Shown: positions 43,579 through 51,434 of the stretch, piece by piece | Numbering within the stretch: position 1 is the stretch's first letter | Layout: every line of letters begins with the position of its first letter | NCBI RefSeq assembly: GCF_003352085.1 | Contig: NZ_CP025804.1 | Location: forward strand, 2,790,001 to 2,854,000 | Reading direction: 5' to 3' | Length of the DNA stretch: 64,000 nt | Source of the DNA: Sulfitobacter sp. SK012 | Lineage (GTDB): Bacteria > Pseudomonadota > Alphaproteobacteria > Rhodobacterales > Rhodobacteraceae | The notes under the pieces: model-generated | Databases searched by the model: none | What the model was told of the DNA's origin: nothing | What the model saw: only the letters and a program-made list of their open reading frames with translations | Made by a program: the position numbers and the translations under genes

Positions 43579-44073
43579 CTAGTTGCCAAAGCGCTTGCGC
43601 AGCTCCTCATTCACCCGCGGCGTCACAAATTTGCTGACGTCGCCATCAAGCCGCGCGATCTCTTTGACCAGCTTACTGGCAATGGCCTGATGCTGTGCCT
43701 CGGCCATCAAAAACACCGTCTCAATCTCATTATCAAGCTGGCGGTTCATACCAACCATTTGATATTCATACTCAAAATCAGCTACAGCACGAAGGCCTCG
43801 GATGATCGTTTGTGCGCCCACGTCCCGCGCGCATTTGATCAATAGGTTCTCAAAAGGGTGCACGACGATTTCAGTGCTCGTTTGCTCTGATAGAGAAACA
43901 CACTCCGCTTCGATCAACGCCACGCGTTCCTCAAGATCAAAAAGTGGTCCCTTGTCGCGGTTGATCGCCACTCCGATGACCAGCTTGTCCACCAAGCGCG
44001 CAGCGCGGCGGATGATATCAATATGACCCAAAGTTATGGGATCAAACGTACCGGGATAAAGGCCAATGCGCAT
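43579..44073 (-). CDS. coaD: Phosphopantetheine adenylyltransferase
   Basis: CoaD makes dephospho-CoA from 4'-phosphopantetheine and ATP. The 164-residue protein has the nucleotidyltransferase motif GTFDPITLGH (T/HxGH), GLRAVADFEYEYQMVGMNRQ for hexamer and substrate binding, and FVTPRVNEEL at the end. The ATG at 44073 has AAGGAG eight bases upstream; the longer frame is rejected. The usual ISSxxxK motif reads IASKLVKE, a minor variation. Confidence 0.94.
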   Translation of the reverse strand: MRIGLYPGTFDPITLGHIDIIRRAARLVDKLVIGVAINRDKGPLFDLEERVALIEAECVSLSEQTSTEIVVHPFENLLIKCARDVGAQTIIRGLRAVADFEYEYQMVGMNRQLDNEIETVFLMAEAQHQAIASKLVKEIARLDGDVSKFVTPRVNEELRKRFGN

Positions 44074-44157
44074 CGGCACGCTCCTTGGATCGTCAAGTGT
44101 CAGGTCAGGCATAATGCCCACGAGATTTGCAAAAGTGCAACCCGGTGGGGCGGAGGC

Positions 44158-44592
44158 TCAATGCCCCATGATCATGCCTTCTAGCGCTTCTTTTTCCATC
44201 GAAAGTTCCATCAAGCGCGCCTTGACCACATCACCAAGTGAAATCAAGCCAACAAGGACACCGTCCTCAAGAACCGGCATGTGCCGAAAACGCCCATCTG
44301 TCATTTGCTGAAGCACAGCGTCAGAGCGGTCGCTTTTTGTGCAGGTCACCAATTTACGCGTCATCAAGGCCTCAACGGTTTGGTCCAGGCACCCCGAACC
44401 ACTGCGCCCCAACTCTCGTACGATGTCACGTTCTGACAGGATACCGTCGGGTGATTTGCCGCTGGCGGAAACGATCAGGGTCCCGATCCGCTTTTCGGAT
44501 AGCATTCTGGCAGCCTCTGCTACCGTCATACTGGGCAGCACCGTCACAACCGCATCGTCGGCCTTGGTCTTGAGAATTTGCGATACAAGCAT
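44158..44592 (-). CDS. CBS-domain pair protein
   Basis: This 144-residue protein consists of two CBS repeats (about 10-70 and 78-135), with KIGTLIVS-like and MPVLEDGVLVGLISLGDVVK segments. Such stand-alone pairs bind adenine nucleotides and often regulate partner enzymes. It lies between lysR and coaD on the same strand. No partner can be named. The start MLVSQILKTKADDAVVTVLP is typical. Confidence 0.85.
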   Translation of the reverse strand: MLVSQILKTKADDAVVTVLPSMTVAEAARMLSEKRIGTLIVSASGKSPDGILSERDIVRELGRSGSGCLDQTVEALMTRKLVTCTKSDRSDAVLQQMTDGRFRHMPVLEDGVLVGLISLGDVVKARLMELSMEKEALEGMIMGH

Positions 44593-44651
44593 GTCGACTT
44601 CCCCATTTTTGATCAGTTATATTTCCAGCGTCACGATAAAGCAGTGACCTG

Positions 44652-45548
44652 TCAAGCATTTGCCTCCAACGCGGCCACTTCTGCCCGCAACCCCGCCACC
44701 AAACATTGTGTAAATCGCGAAAGCCGTAAGTTGCGTTGATCATCTGCGTGGCGGATCAGATAAAACGCCCGCGTAAGCGCAATTTCATCCACAAGAATGC
44801 GCCGAACGCCCGGAGCCTGCGACAGGCTAAAGTCATGAACGACGCCAATGCCTGCGCCTTGTCGGATCATATTGACCTGTACCGATACCGAATTTGACGC
44901 CATCGGCACCCGCCCCACGCCAAGATCGGCGAGGTAATCGAGCTCACGGTCAAATATCATGTCCGGAATATACCCCACCAAACGGTGCCCCTTCAAATCC
45001 GCCACGGACCGGATCGGGGGATGGCCATCCAGATAGGCGTCTGACCCCGCCAGATGCAGCTGATAAGCGGTGATTTTCTGTACCAGCAATCGCCCCGCGG
45101 TGGGTGCGCTAACGCCAATCGCCACATCCGCTTCGCGCCGTGACAGATTAAACACCCGGGGCAAGGCGACAATCTGGATATCCAGCTCTGGGTTTTCCTC
45201 GGCGATCCGGGCACACACCTGCGGCAATAGATAGTTTGCGCAACCATCCGGGGCTCCTACCCTAATCTGCCCACTCAGTCGGTCGCTTTGCTCGGCAACA
45301 CCGGCCGTGGCAGCGCGCATCGCTTGCTCTGCTGCCTCAGCGCGGGCCAACAAATCCGCCCCGGCTTGCGTCAGCGCATAGCCCTGGGGGGATTTGGCAA
45401 ATAGCACCGCTTGCAACGATTTTTCCAATCGTGCCATCCGCCGCCCGAGCGTTGCAGGGTCCAGCCTTAACTGTTTGCCCGCACCTGACAGGCTTTGTTC
45501 GCGCGCCACCGCCAGAAACAGCCGCAGGTCATCCCAATTGCTTTCCAC
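44652..45548 (-). CDS. LysR-family regulator, divergent from mmsA
   Basis: This 298-residue LysR protein has its helix-turn-helix at the N-terminus (NWDDLRLFLAVAREQSLSGA, GKQLRLDPATLGRRMARLEK). The periplasmic-binding-like effector domain follows. The start is a GTG at 45548 with AAGGAAA seven bases upstream, giving the family N-terminus; the track-length extension to 45659 is not homologous. It is divergent from mmsA, and a TTTTGCA-N4-TGCAAAA operator lies between them. It likely controls valine or methylmalonate-semialdehyde metabolism; the effector is unknown. Confidence 0.88.
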   Translation of the reverse strand: MESNWDDLRLFLAVAREQSLSGAGKQLRLDPATLGRRMARLEKSLQAVLFAKSPQGYALTQAGADLLARAEAAEQAMRAATAGVAEQSDRLSGQIRVGAPDGCANYLLPQVCARIAEENPELDIQIVALPRVFNLSRREADVAIGVSAPTAGRLLVQKITAYQLHLAGSDAYLDGHPPIRSVADLKGHRLVGYIPDMIFDRELDYLADLGVGRVPMASNSVSVQVNMIRQGAGIGVVHDFSLSQAPGVRRILVDEIALTRAFYLIRHADDQRNLRLSRFTQCLVAGLRAEVAALEANA

Positions 45549-45564
45549 GTCGTTTCCTTCTTGG

Positions 45565-45582
45565 TTTTGCAAAAATGCAAAA
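45565..45582. promoter_or_regulatory. LysR-type operator between lysR and mmsA
   Basis: TTTTGCA, four A residues, then TGCAAAA form a perfect 7-bp dyad, with a third half-site TTTTTGCAAG at 45614-45623. The spacing, T-N11-A content and position in the divergent promoter fit LysR-family binding sites. Confidence 0.6.
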
Positions 45583-45657
45583 TGATTTTGAAACCTTGCC
45601 CCTGTTACATCTCTTTTTGCAAGGCTATCGTACCGCCAACCCTCAAAGGAGATTTCC

Positions 45658-47157
45658 ATGCAAGAACTGACCCACTATCTCAACGGTGCCCATGTCAAAG
45701 GCACCTCTGGCCGCTTTGCTGATGTGATGAACCCCTCCACTGGCGAAGTGCAAGCCAAGGTGCCGCTCGCAAATGGCGCTGAGATGGATCAAGCCGTTGC
45801 CTATGCCGCAGCCGCACAGCCTGCATGGGCCGCGACCAACCCACAGCGACGCGCACGCGTGTTGATGAAGCTGGTGGACCTGCTGAACCGCGATATGGAC
45901 AAACTTGCCGAAGCGCTTTCGCGCGAGCACGGCAAAACCCTGCCAGATGCAGCTGGTGACGTGCAGCGTGGCCTTGAGGTCGTGGAATATTGCGTTGGCG
46001 CACCACAGCTTCTCAAAGGCGAATATACTGACTCCGCAGGCCCCGGCATCGACATGTACTCCATGCGTCAGGCTTTGGGCGTCACAGCGGGCATCACGCC
46101 CTTTAACTTTCCAGCGATGATCCCGATGTGGATGTTTGCCCCGGCCATCGCTTGCGGCAACGCCTTTATCCTCAAGCCATCAGAGCGCGATCCATCTGTT
46201 CCATTGATGCTCGCAGAACTTGCCGAAGAAGCAGGCCTGCCAAAAGGCATTTTGCAGGTTGTGAACGGTGACAAAGAAGCCGTTGATGCGATCTTGCACA
46301 ACGACGTCATCCAATCTGTTGGCTTTGTTGGCTCGACCCCGATTGCGGAATATATTTACGCCACGGGCTGTGCCAACGGCAAACGCGTTCAGTGCTTTGG
46401 TGGTGCCAAGAACCACATGATCATCATGCCAGACGCTGACATGGATCAAGCCGCAGATGCGCTGATCGGTGCCGGTTACGGCGCTGCAGGCGAACGTTGC
46501 ATGGCGATCTCGGTTGCGGTTCCGGTGGGCGATGACACGGCGGACCGGTTGATCGAGAAACTGGTGCCCCGTATTGAAGCGCTCAAGGTTGGCCCCTACA
46601 CCTCCGGTAAGGACGTCGATTACGGCCCCGTTGTAACGGCTGCTGCCAAGGCCAATATCGAACGCTTGGTTCAAACCGGCATCGATCAAGGTGCCGAGCT
46701 GGTTGTAGACGGACGCGATTTCAAACTGCAGGGCTACGAGGATGGTTATTTCATCGGCCCACATCTTTTTGACCGCGCGACCAAAGACATGGACATCTAT
46801 AAGTACGAGATCTTTGGCCCTGTTCTGACCTGCGTGCGCGCCGAAACCTACGAAGAGGCGTTGGCGCTGGCGATGGATCATGAATACGGCAATGGCACCG
46901 CGATCTTTACCCGCGATGGCGATGCGGCACGTGATTTTGCGAACCGGATCAATGTCGGCATGATCGGCATCAACGTGCCAATCCCTGTGCCGCTGGCCTA
47001 TCACACCTTTGGCGGTTGGAAAAAATCTGTCTTTGGTGATTTGAACCAGCACGGACCGGATGCATTCAAATTCTACACACGCACCAAAACTGTGACGGCC
47101 CGCTGGCCCTCAGGCATCAAAGAAGGCGGCGAATTCTCCATCCCTGTAATGGAATAA
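45658..47157 (+). CDS. mmsA: Methylmalonate-semialdehyde dehydrogenase (CoA-acylating)
   Basis: MmsA converts methylmalonate semialdehyde to propionyl-CoA in valine and thymine breakdown. The 499-residue ALDH-family protein has GITPFNFPAMIPMWMFAPAI, FVGSTPIAEYIYATGCANGK and the catalytic cysteine in GAAGERCMAIS. CoA dependence is a family trait. It is the first of the valine genes; mmsB and the upstream steps follow from 48215 after a VPLPA-CTERM gene on the other strand. The AAAGGAGA ribosome-binding site is strong. Confidence 0.95.
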   Translation: MQELTHYLNGAHVKGTSGRFADVMNPSTGEVQAKVPLANGAEMDQAVAYAAAAQPAWAATNPQRRARVLMKLVDLLNRDMDKLAEALSREHGKTLPDAAGDVQRGLEVVEYCVGAPQLLKGEYTDSAGPGIDMYSMRQALGVTAGITPFNFPAMIPMWMFAPAIACGNAFILKPSERDPSVPLMLAELAEEAGLPKGILQVVNGDKEAVDAILHNDVIQSVGFVGSTPIAEYIYATGCANGKRVQCFGGAKNHMIIMPDADMDQAADALIGAGYGAAGERCMAISVAVPVGDDTADRLIEKLVPRIEALKVGPYTSGKDVDYGPVVTAAAKANIERLVQTGIDQGAELVVDGRDFKLQGYEDGYFIGPHLFDRATKDMDIYKYEIFGPVLTCVRAETYEEALALAMDHEYGNGTAIFTRDGDAARDFANRINVGMIGINVPIPVPLAYHTFGGWKKSVFGDLNQHGPDAFKFYTRTKTVTARWPSGIKEGGEFSIPVME

Positions 47158-47179
47158 CGATCCGCCCCCGACACAAACA

Positions 47180-47206
47180 AAAGGCAGCCCTGAGGCTGCC
47201 TTTTTT
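47180..47206 (+). terminator. Terminator after mmsA
   Basis: AAAGGCAGCC (47180-47189), loop CTGA, GGCTGCCTTT (47194-47203) and further T residues make a perfect 10-bp hairpin terminator. It may also serve the convergent VPLPA gene, as A residues precede the stem. Confidence 0.9.
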
Positions 47207-47228
47207 CGTTCGATATAGCTGTCTTGCG

Positions 47229-47894
47229 TTAGGCAGCGCGACGACGCCGGCGCGCAGCGGCCAAACCGCCCAGACCCGCCATCAGCATCCAACCAGCCGC
47301 AGGCAGCGGCACTTCGTTGACCGGGGGTGGTGTACCCGGAATGCCAATCATCTTGTTGCTGCCACCACCAAGCTGGCCCACGCCAACTTCTTGGAAACGC
47401 AAGCCAACGCGTGTGAAGTCCATTGCGAAAAACTCACCAGACAGAAAGAAGCTCTGCGAAGTCGGATAGACCGAAAGCTTATCAAACCGGATAGCCAGGT
47501 CGAAATCTCCCGACGACTGCATTCCGACCGTCATATCGTCCATATCACCCTCCAGGTTGGCACCCATTCCCGCATCATTGGTATCAAATGAAACAGCCTC
47601 AAACGCCGCGAGTGGGTCCGAACCAAGATTGAAGTAAATGTCGTCGTAATTTGCGGAACCACCAAAGTCGAAGAACAACCCTGTCAACGTACCTACGTTC
47701 ACGGTTGATCCGAGCAAACCAACATTTACTTCGACTTCACCGACGACGCCGGTGTCTGTCACAGTTACAAACGGTAGAACACTGTTAGGTGTGTCGTTGA
47801 ATGTATAGCTTTCGAATGACACCACCGCGGCCGATGCGGTTGATGCAACAAAAAGCGATGCGGCAACTATGCCGCCTCTAAACAAATTTTTCAT
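47229..47894 (-). CDS. VPLPA-CTERM sorting-domain secreted protein
   Basis: This 221-residue exported protein has a signal peptide (MKNLFRGGIVAASLFVASTA, cleaved near ASAAVV). A beta-rich body is followed by a C-terminal sorting tail: VPLPA motif, a hydrophobic helix (AGWMLMAGLGGLAA) and a basic end (ARRRRRAA). This is the Rhodobacteraceae variant of PEP-CTERM, processed by an exosortase that must be elsewhere. The body resembles no enzyme. The gene sits on the opposite strand inside the valine degradation region. Confidence 0.88.
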   Translation of the reverse strand: MKNLFRGGIVAASLFVASTASAAVVSFESYTFNDTPNSVLPFVTVTDTGVVGEVEVNVGLLGSTVNVGTLTGLFFDFGGSANYDDIYFNLGSDPLAAFEAVSFDTNDAGMGANLEGDMDDMTVGMQSSGDFDLAIRFDKLSVYPTSQSFFLSGEFFAMDFTRVGLRFQEVGVGQLGGGSNKMIGIPGTPPPVNEVPLPAAGWMLMAGLGGLAAARRRRRAA

Positions 47895-48214
47895 ATAATC
47901 TTCCCCTAAGGTTCATCGTTATTGACACCCGACCTAACGAGCAGGGCACCGTTTATCACCTTTTTAACCCATAACAACAAAATACAGGCAAAACTGCCTT
48001 AAATCTGCCACTTTTCCCTTTACACGAGAAAATCAAACCTCCTTTGGAAACAAACTCGTCTTTTACGGGTCATTGTTTACACGGACTAACTTGAATGAGG
48101 AGTGATTCTATCCGCAAAAAAACGCCTAAATCCCCTTTGAATACTTGCCAGACCAGTTGCTCCCAGCTAATTTAACATGTGTTCAATAATCGTTACTTTT
48201 GGGGGACGACGACC
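47895..48214. other. AT-rich intergenic region between the VPLPA gene and the acyl-CoA dehydrogenase
   Basis: This is 320 bases without a convincing gene. It must hold the two divergent promoters. An AGGCA-AAAC-TGCCT dyad (near 48003) and several A/T-rich blocks are visible, but no clear operator, RNA or ORF. Confidence 0.6.
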
Positions 48215-49357
48215 ATGGATTTTGCACTAAGCGAAGAGCAGACGGCCATTTTCGATATGGCGTACAGCTTTGGACAAGAGCATATCGCCCCATTCGCGCG
48301 GGCTTGGGAAAAAGACGAGACCATCCCAAAAGATCTGTGGCCCAAAATTGCGGAGCTTGGTTTTGGCGGGCTCTATGTGTCTGAGGACACGGGCGGCTCT
48401 GGTCTTACTCGGCTGGATGCAACGTTGGTGTTTGAAGCACTGTCGATGGCGTGCCCTTCGGTTGCGGCCTTCCTGTCGATCCACAACATGTGCGCCAAGA
48501 TGCTCGATACCTTCGCCAACGACGACCTCAAGGCACGAATTATGTCGGACGTTTTGGCCATGAACACGGTCCTGAGCTATTGCCTGACCGAGCCTGGATC
48601 AGGGTCTGACGCCGCCGCCCTCAAGACACGCGCAGAGCGCACCAACGAAGGATACACCCTTAACGGAACCAAAGCGTTCATCTCAGGTGGCGGTTATTCC
48701 GACGCCTATGTCACGATGGTACGCACCGGTGATGCGGGTGCCGCTGGCGTCTCAACCGTCTATATCGAAGATGGCGCAGAGGGTCTTTCTTTTGGCGGAT
48801 TAGAAGATAAAATGGGCTGGCGGAGCCAACCTACGGCGCAAGTGCAGTTTGACAATTGCAACATTCCTGCCGGACATCTTATCGGAGAAGAGGGAAAAGG
48901 TTTCAAATATGCGATGATGGGGCTGGATGGCGGGCGATTGAACATCTCGGCCTGTTCGCTTGGCGCTGCGCAAACCGCACTGACCTCAACACTGGCCTAC
49001 ATGGGAGAACGGCAGGCCTTTGGCAAACCAATCGACCAGTTTCAGGGGCTGCAATTCCGCCTCGCTGATATGGAAATTGAGATGCAGGCGGCGCGGGTAT
49101 TCTTGCGCCAAGCCGCATGGAAGCTGGACACTGGTGCGCCCGACGCCACCAAGTTTTGCGCCATGGCCAAGAAGTTTGTAACCGAAACCGGATCGAAGGT
49201 CGTTGATCAATGCCTGCAGCTGCATGGCGGTTACGGATATTTGGCCGATTACGGAATCGAGAAACTGGTGCGTGACTTGCGGGTCCATCAAATCCTTGAG
49301 GGAACCAATGAAATCATGCGCGTGATCGTCGCCCGCGACATGCTAAAAAACCGATGA
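48215..49357 (+). CDS. Acyl-CoA dehydrogenase, probable isobutyryl-CoA dehydrogenase
   Basis: This 380-residue flavoenzyme of the acyl-CoA dehydrogenase family has YCLTEPGSGSDAAALKTRAE (FAD/substrate), MGWRSQPTAQVQFDNCNIPA, and LQLHGGYGYLADYGIEKLVR near the C-terminal FAD site. The context with HIBYL-CoA hydrolase, mmsB and mmsA makes it the valine-pathway isobutyryl-CoA dehydrogenase. The start MDFALSEEQTAIFDM at 48215 is preferred over an upstream ATG at 48179. It overlaps the next gene by four bases. Confidence 0.9.
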   Translation: MDFALSEEQTAIFDMAYSFGQEHIAPFARAWEKDETIPKDLWPKIAELGFGGLYVSEDTGGSGLTRLDATLVFEALSMACPSVAAFLSIHNMCAKMLDTFANDDLKARIMSDVLAMNTVLSYCLTEPGSGSDAAALKTRAERTNEGYTLNGTKAFISGGGYSDAYVTMVRTGDAGAAGVSTVYIEDGAEGLSFGGLEDKMGWRSQPTAQVQFDNCNIPAGHLIGEEGKGFKYAMMGLDGGRLNISACSLGAAQTALTSTLAYMGERQAFGKPIDQFQGLQFRLADMEIEMQAARVFLRQAAWKLDTGAPDATKFCAMAKKFVTETGSKVVDQCLQLHGGYGYLADYGIEKLVRDLRVHQILEGTNEIMRVIVARDMLKNR

Positions 49358-50388
49358 GCGATATCGATATCCGGGTGGTCGGGACCGTGGGTCGGATCAC
49401 CCTCACCCGCGCCAAAGCACTCAATGCGATGACCTATGAGATGTGCCTCGCTATCGAAGCTGCGTTTGATGGGTGGCGGGCCGATCCGGCGGTGTCTGTG
49501 ATTGTGATCGACGCAGAAGGCGACCGCGCGTTTTGCGCAGGTGGCGACATCGCGGAGCTTTATGCCACGGGCCGAAAAGGCGATTTCGCCTTCGGGCAGC
49601 AGTTCTGGGCCGATGAATACCGGCTGAACTACAAAATTTTCACCTACCCCAAGCCCGTGGTGTCGTTCTTGAATGGATTCACCATGGGCGGCGGCGTGGG
49701 CATCGGCTGTCATGGGTCGCACCGGATCGTAGGAGAGACCAGCCAGATCGCCATGCCAGAATGTGGGATTGGCCTTGTGCCGGATGTGGGCGGCTCGCTG
49801 ATGTTGGCCCTGGCCCCTGGGTCTATTGGCGAATATCTGGGGATGACGGCTGCGCGGATGGACGCTGCTGATGCTATTTATGCAGGTTTTGCAGATATTT
49901 ATATACCAGAGGAACTGTGGCCTTCGTTGATTGATCAACTTGAACGGACCGGCGATGTCACGCTGTTGGACCACACGCCGCACCAAGCACCCGGCGGCAA
50001 GCTCAAGGCTCAGTCGACCCTGATTAACACGCATTTCAAAAACCCCAAGCCCACCGCGATCAAAGAGAGCCTCTCCCGCGAGGAGACCGATTTTGCGCGT
50101 GCAACACTCAAGGCAATGTCGCGCAACGCCCCTTTATCGCTGGCCTGCACTGCTGAAATGCTACGCCGATTGCGCGAAACGCCGGATATGGCCACAGCGC
50201 TGGACTTGGAATACCGCTTTACCTACCGCGCGATGGCCCATGGCGATCTGCTCGAAGGTATTCGCGCTGCAATCATCGACAAGGATCGCAATCCACAATG
50301 GCAATTTGCGGACGGCGGCGTGCCACAAGATCGGATCGACGCGATGTTGGCGCCATTGGGAAGTAACGCATTAAAATTAGAGGGTTAG
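49354..50388 (+). CDS. 3-hydroxyisobutyryl-CoA hydrolase (enoyl-CoA hydratase family)
   Basis: This 344-residue crotonase-fold protein has FCAGGDIAELYATGRKGD and the oxyanion-hole block GFTMGGGVGIGCHGSHRIVG, with ALAPGSIGEYLGMTAARMDA downstream. This is the long subgroup that hydrolyses 3-hydroxyisobutyryl-CoA in valine catabolism, not a simple hydratase. ATGA overlaps the acyl-CoA dehydrogenase stop; mmsB starts two bases after its stop. Together these form a tight valine operon. Confidence 0.9.
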   Translation: MSDIDIRVVGTVGRITLTRAKALNAMTYEMCLAIEAAFDGWRADPAVSVIVIDAEGDRAFCAGGDIAELYATGRKGDFAFGQQFWADEYRLNYKIFTYPKPVVSFLNGFTMGGGVGIGCHGSHRIVGETSQIAMPECGIGLVPDVGGSLMLALAPGSIGEYLGMTAARMDAADAIYAGFADIYIPEELWPSLIDQLERTGDVTLLDHTPHQAPGGKLKAQSTLINTHFKNPKPTAIKESLSREETDFARATLKAMSRNAPLSLACTAEMLRRLRETPDMATALDLEYRFTYRAMAHGDLLEGIRAAIIDKDRNPQWQFADGGVPQDRIDAMLAPLGSNALKLEG

Positions 50389-50389
50389 C

Positions 50390-51274
50390 ATGAGCAAGAT
50401 CAAGATTGGCTTTATAGGACTGGGCAATATGGGCGCGCCAATGGCGGCCAATTTGGCGGCGGACGGGCATGAGGTTTTGGGCTTTGACACCGCGGGGACG
50501 ACCGCTGTCGGGGTGACTTCTGTGGCTCAGATTGAAGAGGCCGTGCGCGGGGCTGACGCCGTGATTACCATGTTGCCAAATGGTGAAATCCTACGCGCTG
50601 TTGCGGCACAGATTACCCAACATATGAAGGCCGGTGCCGCGTTAATCGACTGCTCGACCGTTGATGTAGAAAGCGCACGTAGTGTGGCGCAAGATGCTGA
50701 TAAAAAGGGTCTTTTGTTCGTTGATGCACCCGTTTCGGGCGGTATCGGCGGTGCGGCTGCAGGCACGTTGACCTTTATGGCGGGCGGATCACCCGAAGCT
50801 TTTGCCGCTGCCGCGCCGTTGTTTGAAGTCATGGGCCAAAAGGCCGTGCATTGTGGCGACGCGGGTGCCGGCCAAGCTGCAAAAATCTGCAATAATATGA
50901 TCCTCGGCGTGACGATGATTGCGACCTGCGAAGCCTTTGCGTTGGCCGATAAACTGGGGCTTGACCGGCAAAAGATGTTTGATGTGGTCAGCACGTCATC
51001 TGGATATTCTTGGACGATGAATGCCTATTGCCCTGCCCCGGGCGTCGGCCCTCAATCGCCCGCGGACAACGACTATACCCCTGGTTTCGCTGCCGAATTG
51101 ATGCTCAAGGACCTTGGCCTGAGCCAACAAGCTGCTGAGGCCGCTGACGCAGATACGCCCATGGGCGCGCGTGCGCTGGAGCTGTACCGCAGCTTTGTTC
51201 AGGACGAGAATGGCCAAGGGATGGACTTCAGCGCCATGCTACCGCGATTTGAAAAACGAGGCCGCGGCGACTAG
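50390..51274 (+). CDS. mmsB: 3-hydroxyisobutyrate dehydrogenase
   Basis: MmsB oxidises 3-hydroxyisobutyrate to methylmalonate semialdehyde, the substrate of MmsA. The 294-residue protein has the Rossmann loop GFIGLGNMGAPMAANLAADG, the family signature APVSGGIGGAAAGTL, and the catalytic lysine in GAGQAAKICNNMILG. It is the last valine gene. The next gene on this strand, the Hint protein at 51435, is unrelated. Confidence 0.95.
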   Translation: MSKIKIGFIGLGNMGAPMAANLAADGHEVLGFDTAGTTAVGVTSVAQIEEAVRGADAVITMLPNGEILRAVAAQITQHMKAGAALIDCSTVDVESARSVAQDADKKGLLFVDAPVSGGIGGAAAGTLTFMAGGSPEAFAAAAPLFEVMGQKAVHCGDAGAGQAAKICNNMILGVTMIATCEAFALADKLGLDRQKMFDVVSTSSGYSWTMNAYCPAPGVGPQSPADNDYTPGFAAELMLKDLGLSQQAAEAADADTPMGARALELYRSFVQDENGQGMDFSAMLPRFEKRGRGD

Positions 51275-51434
51275 CCAAAATCGGTGCCCCAACTTTGTCC
51301 TCAATATGGCGACAATCGGGAAAACCTCGTGGAATGCCCTATAGTTATACCAAGAAGTCCCTAAAGCTGCTCCATTTGCACGGCATTTTGTTCTTTGGCC
51401 CACTCCGAGTCGGGCCGAAACTGGAGCCGGGCAA

